From contig CP075494.1 in assembly GCA_021613535.1 (NCBI GenBank), positions 15,810,001-15,874,000 of the forward strand: a stretch of DNA of 64,000 nt, read 5' to 3'. This stretch comes from Adineta vaga (taxonomy: Eukaryota > Rotifera). The notes under the pieces were generated by a model that did no database searches, had not been told where the DNA came from, and worked only from the letters and a program-made list of their open reading frames with translations. The position numbers were made by a program, and so were the translations under genes. This document shows positions 56,191 through 64,000 of this stretch, one piece after another (position 1 is the first letter of the stretch; every line of letters starts with the position of its first letter).

Positions 56191-57245
56191 TTCTGTGAAG
56201 GATTTAAATGGAGAAGAGTTTTCATCTTGATGAAAACAAAAACATTTTTTTAACAAAGTCGAAGATTTTGATTCATTTGTATTCGAGATTGACGAGTTCG
56301 TTGAATAAAATAAAAGGCAAGAACACGTTTCTCTCAATATTCACATAAGATTAATATGAAATTTGAATTAAATTGATGATCTTGTTCAACAAGGTTTGTA
56401 CTTAATCAATTAACTTTATAAAAACTTTGTAATTCTTGAAGATGAGTGGATCATGTACTCAAAATGTTTTTTCAACCTCATCGAATTGATTTAGATAATG
56501 TAGTATAAATATTCGTTTCAACGATTTAATGAAAAACAAAATGTTATATTTAGTATCATGAGCTATCGAATTCGAATTCGAAGTAAATAATAAATTCTCA
56601 GTGTTTTGTTTTTGTTCCAATCCGTCTTTTTGTCAAGATTCTCTTCAAGTAGAAAATCTTTTATTTTTAACATCAAGTATTTCTTCATTTATTTACTTGA
56701 TTAAATTCTTTAAATGACAAGTTTGAATTAACATTGAAGAACTAAAAAGAACTCTTTCTTTTGATAATCTTGAGATTAATTTTAATTATTTTTCCTATAT
56801 TTTCGAGTAAAAGTCTAATTCGAATATAAATAAAGATTTCAAAAACAAATTTTAACATAAAATTAATTGTTGAGGAAGACATAGTTTTAGTTGTACGTAC
56901 TTTGAATTCATATTCAGACATAGATATATCTGTATCTGTGAGTTAGAATTAAGAAAAAGACCAATATTCTATTTTCACAGAAGGACATAGAAATAGATTA
57001 TAAATGTATCAAATTAAAACTACATTTACCCCTACGTTACCTTCAAGTTATAGTTGTCTTTTTTTACAATTTATTTTCGAAGTTATCACAAACAGTTGAA
57101 TTCTAACCTACATTAGACAGCTCATGTTAAATTAACTTGATAAAAATGTCATGAACATTTCTATTCAAGAAAAGAAGAATATATATTTTTTCCGTAGTTT
57201 AATTCTTGTTTTTATTTTGAATATTTAGATCAACAACAAAGAATA
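56191..57245. other. Intergenic, 1.05 kb, nothing recognised
   Basis: AT-rich spacer between the B-box protein and the next GPCR; no feature that I would support. Confidence 0.5.
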
Positions 57246-58318
57246 ATGTCTTTAACAAATCAAACATCGTTAAGTTCTATTTTATTACCAATTCAACAAA
57301 AAATACTTTTAGGAATATCTTGGTTTTATGTTTTATTTGGTATTAGTGGATGTTTTCTTAATATTCTTCTTTTCTCACAAAAACAACTTCGACAAATTTC
57401 TTGTTGTACATGTAAATTAAAATTTTCCAATAAAAAAACTTATTTCTTCTTTTTTTCTCAAAAGATTTTTTAGTTGCATCAATCGCAATGTTTATTCAAT
57501 TAGTTCTCTATTCAATTCCATCAATTTATGCTTATTATTATTTTAATCCAATGTCATATTATTTAATCTATTGTAAAATTCGAATGTTTATTATTCAAAC
57601 TACAAGTTTAATTTATCGTTGGTCATATACAATAGCATCATTTGATCGATACATTCTTTCGTCAATGAATGTTCGTTTAAGACAATATGCCAATGTTAAA
57701 ATAGCAATTCGAATTTTAATTGGAATTTGTTTATTTTGGATGAGTTTTTATGTTTATATTTTATTTATTTATGAAATTAAATTTTTAACATGTAGTATAT
57801 TTAATAATCCAAATGCAGTATTATTTACTTCTATTTCAAGTATTCTTAATGGTGGAATATTTCCCATACCAATTATGATTATTTGTACTTTATTAATTCG
57901 AAAAAATTTAAAAGAAAAACGATTAAGACGTCGAAATCTTCTTAATCTACGAGACAATCTTTGTCTTCAACAAAAACGTGATCGACAAGCACTTCGAATG
58001 TTATTTGTACAAATTATTGTATTTATTCTTATTACAACACCTTGGATGATTTATAGTATAAATAATATTATTTCATCGTTTATTCAAAATAAAACATCCG
58101 ATCGAATTGCCATTGAAAATTTCATTACAACTATTGCTGGTGCATTAGCATTTCTATTTCCATCATTATCTTTTTATTTATATACATTAACATCAAGTAT
58201 GTTTAGAGATGAATTAATTTCTCTTATTAAACATTTATTTTGTTGTAAATATTTTATTAAAAATCATCGAATTGAACCAACAAATACAAATGGAACACAA
58301 AGAACACCAATGAAATAA
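57246..58318 (+). CDS. Rhodopsin-like GPCR (orphan, rotifer type)
   Basis: Two exons, 57246-57411 and 57465-58318, with a 53-bp intron; 339 residues. Helix 1 is ILLGISWFYVLFGISGCFLN (N at the conserved position). The intron falls between helices 1 and 2. Helix 3 reads SLIYRWSYTIASFDRYILSS, with FDRY as the DRY motif. Helix 5 contains IPIMIICTLLIRKNLK, followed by a basic third loop (KEKRLRRRNLLNL, QQKRDRQALRM). Helix 6 reads FVQIIVFILITTPWMIYSIN and helix 7 FLFPSLSFYLYTLTSSMFRD. A Cys pair (FLFCCKYF-like tail: KHLFCCKYF) may be palmitoylated. The ligand is unknown. Confidence 0.75.
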
Positions 58319-58424
58319 AACAAAACATGATTTTCATATTGATGTTGTTTTCTTTTCTTTATTTTATCCCAATAAATCTATTTATTCATTTCATGTTTTG
58401 ATTGAATCACATTGTGAATGATTT

Positions 58425-61162
58425 TCAAAAATAATCTTTACATGAACAATTACCATTGATATCAAAATGATGAATACGACTCGCATCTCTAACAATAATT
58501 TCACATTGACGTATTCGAGCGATTAATTTTGTTGCAGCGTCTAAGAAGAAAAAGAAATGAAAAAGTAAAAGAAGAAGAAGAAGAAGGAAATATTTACGAC
58601 AATCTTGACACACACGAAGATTTTTAGTTATTTGAATACGAGATGGACGTGTTGGTTGAATAAAATGAAATGCTATAGCAAGTTTTTCTGAATGTCCACA
58701 TAAAACAGATTGAATAGTTTCGTGAGAAGAAATCGATCGTGTAATGGAATCCGAATTAAATTTATGACCATTCTCAAGAAGTTCTTTACTTAATCGATCA
58801 AGTTCTTCATATAATTGTAAGGATTGAGGATGGGATTTATCATGTGCACGGAATTTCTTTGAAATAGTTAAGTATTTGATTTTTATTTCAAAACAAAAAG
58901 AAATCTTAATGATTACCCAAATTTTTCCGTTGACTTCAGTCCACACTAAACCAATTTCTTTTTTCTTTCCTGATTTAATTAAATTCGTTCGAATTTTCTC
59001 AGCTTCATCTAATTGACCTGTTACCGCATAAACATTGGATAAAAGAACTAAAGCTGAAATTAATCCTTTTTCTGATTCAGGAAAAAGTTTTTCCATTCGT
59101 TGAACAATTTTTTCCGATAAGCCTTGATTTCTTTGATGACGAGCACTTGATAGCAATGCCACTAAAATAGACATAAAGACAAACTTTTAGAGCAATTTCC
59201 GCAGAATCAAAAATGAGAAATACGATAAATCTACGTATATTGTACATCACATATGGTTTGCCTAGTTAAACGAATATGCTGAACTTTAATGATTAATTAA
59301 TCATGTTGTTGTTCACAGTATAACTGATCCATAGAGTTTATGGATACCCACCTGTATAGGAGAGATGAGAAAGAGTCGTTATGTCTGTAGTGAAGTAGTA
59401 GGTCGAGATTCTGTTTTGTAAAGATTTCACCACTTCACGGCGGAATCAACAGTTGGAAGTCTCTAATGTCGGCTGGATTTTTTGACTTCAGAATCATCGG
59501 ATCCGTGGGAGTACTTTAGAGCCCGATGAAGCACTGAAATCTACTGTTTGTTCCTAGCAACACTCTCTTTCAGCTGAGGGGAGGAGGGAGGGGGAAATGT
59601 TTATGATTGTGGTTAGAAAAAAGAAAGTGTAACATACTATACATGGGCAACCATGGAGAATGAATCGATTCTGATTTAATAATTAATTGTTGAGCTTCTT
59701 CAAGAAGTGATGCTCGACTAAGACAATCAACCTACGATTAAAAAGGTCTTTTTTTCTTCTTTTGAAATAATTCAGAATATATTTAACTAACCATAACAGT
59801 ATAAATTTGTTGTGTTTTTAATGAAATTTCATTGAAAATTCTTCGAGCTTGATCGACACGTCCTGTATGTGAACAAGCATTTAAAATACACACAAATGTA
59901 TAATTATCACGAAAATGTTTTGGCATTTGATGAAAAAGTTCTAATGCTTGATCGATCATTCCATTCAAACCATAAGAATTAACTTAATGAAAAGGATAAA
60001 TTCTCAATAAATAATCATTTCTTGAAGAAAATTACTCATTGAATTATAAATAATCGCATCTGATTGAGAAATATTTTCAAATAAAGATTTCGCTTCATTA
60101 ATTGAACCAGATTTTCCCTAAAGAACAACATTTAAAGATAAATTTCATGATTAATCTCTCTTACCCACATATGAATCAATGAACTTTGAATTTGACAATT
60201 CAAAAGAAACTCTTCAGGTATTTCATTAACAATTCGTTGACAAATTGCTTTCATACCAATTCGTGCACAAGCATTGATCAAACTTAGATAAATAATTCGA
60301 TCAGGTTTTATTCCATCTCTTTTCATTTGTTCATATAAATCAATTGTTTTTTCCGGTTGTTTTTCTAAATTAAATATTTTCATTAATCTTCCATAACCAA
60401 TAAGAAATCTTGGAATTTTCGAAAAAATTCTTTCTGCAGAAATCGAATCTTTACATTTAATAAACATATTAAATGCTGAATTCATTAGAAATATATTGTT
60501 ATAACAATTCATTGACATTTGATCGAAAAATTTTCTTCCACAAATCAATGCTTTCTCATTTTCTAATTTTGCACATGTATTGAAAATTTGTATGAGAAGA
60601 ATTTCATTTGGATTCGAAAGTTTAACAAATAAATCAAAAGCTTTTTCATACATTTCATTTTTTAGATAACCTAAAAGAAAACATTTGATTTATTCAAGAG
60701 AAATTTCTCGAATTTCTTACCTTTAATTATTGTTAAAAACATACTTTCTGATTGAATTTTTGATTTTTGAAAAATCTTTTCAGCTTCATCAATTTGATTA
60801 AATTGTACTTTAAAACAAAATCAATCAAATAAAGAAATAGTTCTAAAGAAAACTCTCTTACTAAACATATGAATCAATGATGCTAAAAGATATGTATCAT
60901 TCATTGATGATAAAGAAATTTTCTTTGAAATAGTTAAACCATGAGTTTTATCGAATAAATTTGTCGATGCTTTCAATGCTTGTGTTAAGACTTTATTAGA
61001 AATAAATGATGGATGACATTTTTCATATTCATCATATAATAACAAAGTTTTATCAAAGTTTTTCAAATCATTTAATTTTTTCATTCGAATATCCAACGTA
61101 GTAAAATATCGAAGTAAATTTTCATTGATCTTATTTCGTAGATAAATATTAATAACAAACAT
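58425..61162 (-). CDS. PPR protein with DYW cytidine deaminase domain
   Basis: Nine exons (60862-61162, 60721-60807, 60165-60670, 60036-60117, 59792-59982, 59638-59731, 58917-59161, 58598-58856, 58425-58540) join in phase to 626 residues. The N-terminus (MFVINIYLRNKINENLLRYF) is basic and could be a mitochondrial leader. PPR helices follow, among them EKTIDLYEQMKRDGIKPDRI, ALELFHQMPKHFRDNYTFVC and EAQQLIIKSESIHSP. An E-like region ends at TEVNGKIWKFRAHDKSHP (PG box). The DYW domain has GHSEKLAIAF (about residue 557), KNLRVCQDCH (about 580-589), EIIVRDASRIHHF and the C-terminal CSCKDYF. The zinc and catalytic residues HxE..CxxCH are complete; the CDC|H site is joined across the last intron. 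The final triplet is DYF instead of DYW. DYW domains edit C to U in plant organelle RNA. Intron 6 (59,162-59,637) is unusually long. Confidence 0.9.
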
Positions 61163-62126
61163 TTCTAAAAACAAAAATCTCGCAGATCAAAGATGTCCTT
61201 AAAGATGATAGCAAGGCTCTCGATTGTTTTCTACAGTGGGTGGGTGGGGGGTAGCTTTGCAGAGGTTCCCTGTACTCCCCTCCAGGTATTAAAAAAAATT
61301 TTCACAGACACATTGGTAAAAGTGGGGGGGACTATCCCTCCCCCCCCCACATTGTGGGCCTTGGATGATAGTGTTGTATACATCTAGTTTAAGTTCTTCG
61401 CAATAAATCAATAAAGATAATTTTCTGATGGAGAAAAAAAAAGAGTTTTTATTTAAAGTATAGATTGAATTCCATTGTCACCTTGAGTAAAGTGTTTAAT
61501 ATGTATTTGAAATGAATCGCGCAAGCAAGAGCAAGAGCATAAGAAAAACAAAAGAAAAAAAAACGAGCACAAAGAAAAAGAAAAAAAAACAGAGCAGGGA
61601 AATAAGATAAAGAGAATATCGACAAAAAAAAGACGAGCTGACCACTCTCATATCACAAAACTCGAAACGAAAAAAAAAAAAGAACCAAAAAAAGGTGTTG
61701 GAAGAGGCTAGCACATATGGTCTTCAATATATAAGAGTAAATCAATATAATATCTGGCAATCATGATGCGAAACAAAAAAAAATGCGTTTAGAAAAAAAA
61801 AAATAGAAAAAATAGAATAAATGGGTAAGGATTGAGCGAGATTCCTTAACCGGGATGAACACAAACAGAAAAAGAACATACCTAAAAAAAAAACAAAGAT
61901 GAAGGAGTGGTCGCATTAGTTTCTTTTCTTTTAATCGATCTTTGACTACCTGATTCTCAAAGAAGAAACAAACAAAAAAGAACATCAAAAACAAACAAAA
62001 AACGTTTAGATAGATTGAAGAGTTTAGGTTTTCAATATCACAGCGACCAGCCTTTCGAACTCATTTCTCACACGACTGTTCACTTTCTTTTAAGGAGAAG
62101 AAGAAAAAACAACAAATATTGATAAA
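61163..62126. other. Intergenic: GC-rich segment, then purine-rich probable 3' UTR
   Basis: 61,233-61,354 is a G/C-tract segment (separate entry). From about 61,430 to 62,100 the plus strand is A/G-rich with long A runs; on the minus strand this is T/C-rich and directly follows the NHL gene stop, so it is probably that gene's 3' untranslated region. The Phe-rich frames on the minus strand here are composition artefacts. Confidence 0.45.
61233..61354. repeat. G/C-tract segment with imperfect inverted ends
   Basis: The left end CAGTGGGTGGGTGGGGGG then TAG and the right end (CTATCCCTC followed by a C run and ACATTG) are imperfect inverted repeats about 120 bp apart. The left arm also fits a G-quadruplex pattern. 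No clear target-site duplication was found, so a small transposon is possible but not shown. Confidence 0.4.
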
Positions 62127-64000
62127 CTATGTTAAATAAAGGGTATTTAAAACAAGAACATGATGATTATTTTTAGCTAATGTAACAATAAAACCATCCG
62201 ATGTTATTTTTAATCCACAACAACGTGATACTTTTACATATGGACAATCAAATTCTTGTAAAAAATCACCTGTACGTGAAAATACAGCGATATGAAAACG
62301 ATTTCCATGAGAATCACCGATGATCACATCACCTGTTGTTACAATAACGAAGAAAATTTATATAGAAAATTCAATTTCATTATTTTGTTCTTTCTCTTAC
62401 CGGCATCACTTATATCAATTCCATTGGGAAAATTTGTTACACTTTCGGAACCAATTCGTCGTAAAAATGTTCCATCTTCATCAAAAACAACAACACAATG
62501 ACCCTAAAGAAAAGAAAAGATGAATTTCTTTTTCAAAGAAATCATTTTATTTACTTTAAAATCACAAACAAAATATTCATTATTAAAAATTGCAATATCG
62601 GACGGTTCTCTCATATAATCTGAACAATCAAACCATTTAATTAAATCTCCTGCTTCACTAATACAAAAAACCGTTGGTGATACCGAATCAACAGCAACAA
62701 TATTTCCTTGAAAAAAGAAAAACAAAAATCGATTTCCAAATAAAATTTCAATAAACAAACCTTGTTGTGTAATAGCTAAACCAGCAACAATATCAATATA
62801 ACGAATTGAAATTTTTCGAATGAAATGTCCATTTCTTGTAAATATTTGCATTCTACTTCTTTCATTACCTCGATCACAAATAACAAATTTTCCTGATTGT
62901 CGAATAACAGCAACTTTTCTTGGATACCATAATTGTCCTTCTTCTTTACCAGGCATACCAAATTGATATTTATATTCACCTGTTTTATCAAAAATTTGTA
63001 TTCGATGATTATTTGTATCAGCAACAATAATTTCTTCATCAATACCAAGACAAAATCCATGTGGAGCATTAAATTGACATTTTTGTGGACCTAATGAACC
63101 AAATTTTGCACGAACTTGCATAGATTGTCCACTACGACGTATCATTGATGTTTGAGATGGAAAATTTAAATTAATATCAATAGTTGAATTAGGTGCAATA
63201 CCAGAAAATGGCGTAGTAGAACGACTGTTATTACCATTACTTGATCCACCACTATTTGTACTTGAATATGTTGCTAATAATGATGGTGGTGGATATTGAC
63301 CTAAACTATTCGTTGGTGGTGATCGTTGTCCTAATGGTGGTGCAGATACTTGACGATTTAATGTTGTATATGAATTATCATGTTGTTGAACTTGTTGATT
63401 CATTTGAAGAATTTGTTCTAAATTACTTTGAACATTTGGATGAATTGTTGATAATGAATCAACAAATATTGATTCTAATGCACGAAGATTTTCTACAACT
63501 GGTTCAGTATCATTTGTTGAATTATTTCCAAAATAATCTTCACGATTTGCACCTGATGGTGAAACACCATTGGATAAAATTGTACCACGAGATGAAATTT
63601 GTCCTACACCCATACTACCAACACCTGATGATGATGAAGCTGAATCTCCATTTGTTGATGATAATAATGAACCTCGTTGTTGATGATGATGATTATGATT
63701 TGTTGGTGATAAAATTGTTTTCGATTGTGGTTTTATTAATTGACCAAAATGAAGTTTCATTGTTTGTTGAAATTCTTGTGTTGGTGTACTTATAAATTGT
63801 ATAATATCATGTTTATTATCATCGGAATTATTTTCATTAATTTTATCTAATTGAAATAATTTTTCAAATGAATGAATTTTTTCATCAAATAATTTTGCTT
63901 TTAATTGCACTAATTCATTTAATGAACATTTTATTAAACAACGTTGAAATAATACTCGACTATCATCAAATGATTGTGAACCTTTTTGTATAGTTTCTAA
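62127..64000 (-). CDS. NHL-repeat protein of the TRIM-NHL (NHL-1/NCL-1/brat) type, N-terminus outside window
   Basis: Four exons in view: 62761-64000 (open to the edge), 62555-62706, 62401-62503 and 62127-62332. The 54-bp intron 62707-62760 is a multiple of three. The 566 visible residues start in a helical segment ([20 protein letters not shown]), pass a 230-residue Ser/Asn/Gln-rich linker ([29 protein letters not shown]), and end in six NHL blades: [20 protein letters not shown] then [81 protein letters not shown] and [20 protein letters not shown]. These blades bind RNA or protein in the TRIM-NHL family (brat, mei-P26, NHL-1). RING and B-box, if present, lie beyond 64,000. Confidence 0.8.

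Noticed and set aside
61496-61994. Two Phe/Leu-rich minus-strand open frames
   Set aside because: They are produced by a T/C-rich tract on that strand, probably the 3' untranslated region of the NHL gene.
63241-63795. Plus-strand open frame of 184 codons
   Set aside because: It is the complement of the low-complexity linker of the NHL gene and reads as Leu/Val/His/Asp-rich nonsense.

Overview
This is a eukaryotic, AT-rich, gene-dense window. Genes lie on both strands and most are split by very small introns (mostly 44-117 bp, GT..AG). The gene mix points to a bdelloid rotifer (Adineta/Rotaria type). It combines ordinary animal genes (nuclear receptor, PIGG, ZIP13, TRIM-NHL, astacin, rhodopsin-like GPCRs) with families rare in animals: a plant-type DYW PPR protein, a fungal-type hexose transporter, an FUSC/ArAE-type membrane protein, a fungal-style SET/TPR protein, pentapeptide repeats and DraG-type ADP-ribosylglycohydrolases. 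Short interstitial TGTGGG tracts match the known bdelloid telomere unit. The organism is inferred, not proven. I saw no tRNA, rRNA or CRISPR array.

Layout. 0-4.3 kb: the N-terminal exon of a secreted protein runs off the left edge, followed by a SET/TPR gene with an in-frame stop and a 259-bp piggyBac-like MITE (TTAA duplication, perfect 13-bp ends) just upstream of its start. 5.9-13.5 kb: five membrane or secreted protein genes, all on the minus strand (TMEM272-like, Cys-rich secreted, FUSC-like, hexose transporter, claudin-like). 14.6-18 kb: a frameshifted fucosyltransferase-like gene and a decayed copy of the left-edge gene. 18-20 kb: two plus-strand genes of unknown function. 20.4-27.4 kb (minus): PIGG, a nuclear receptor, a small secreted protein and a GPCR. 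27.4-29.5 kb: gene relics and telomere-like tracts. 29.5-34.4 kb: a CRAL-TRIO protein, a membrane-anchored astacin with a long Thr-rich repeat stalk, and an LRR relic. 35.3-42.4 kb: a PAN-like secreted protein, a small secreted family protein, and two adjacent ADP-ribosylglycohydrolases with a trace of a third. 43.5-52 kb: a GPCR, ZIP13, two unrecognised genes, a methyltransferase and a medium-chain reductase. 53-64 kb: a pentapeptide-repeat membrane protein, a B-box protein, a GPCR, the PPR-DYW gene and a TRIM-NHL gene running off the right edge.

The standout is the nine-exon PPR-DYW gene (58,425-61,162). All exon phases join into a 626-residue protein with a complete zinc/catalytic signature (HSE..CxxCH) and a possible mitochondrial leader, so it could be a working C-to-U RNA editing factor in an animal. 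For the multi-exon genes, I placed splice sites by eye and checked that the phases add up; transcripts were not available.
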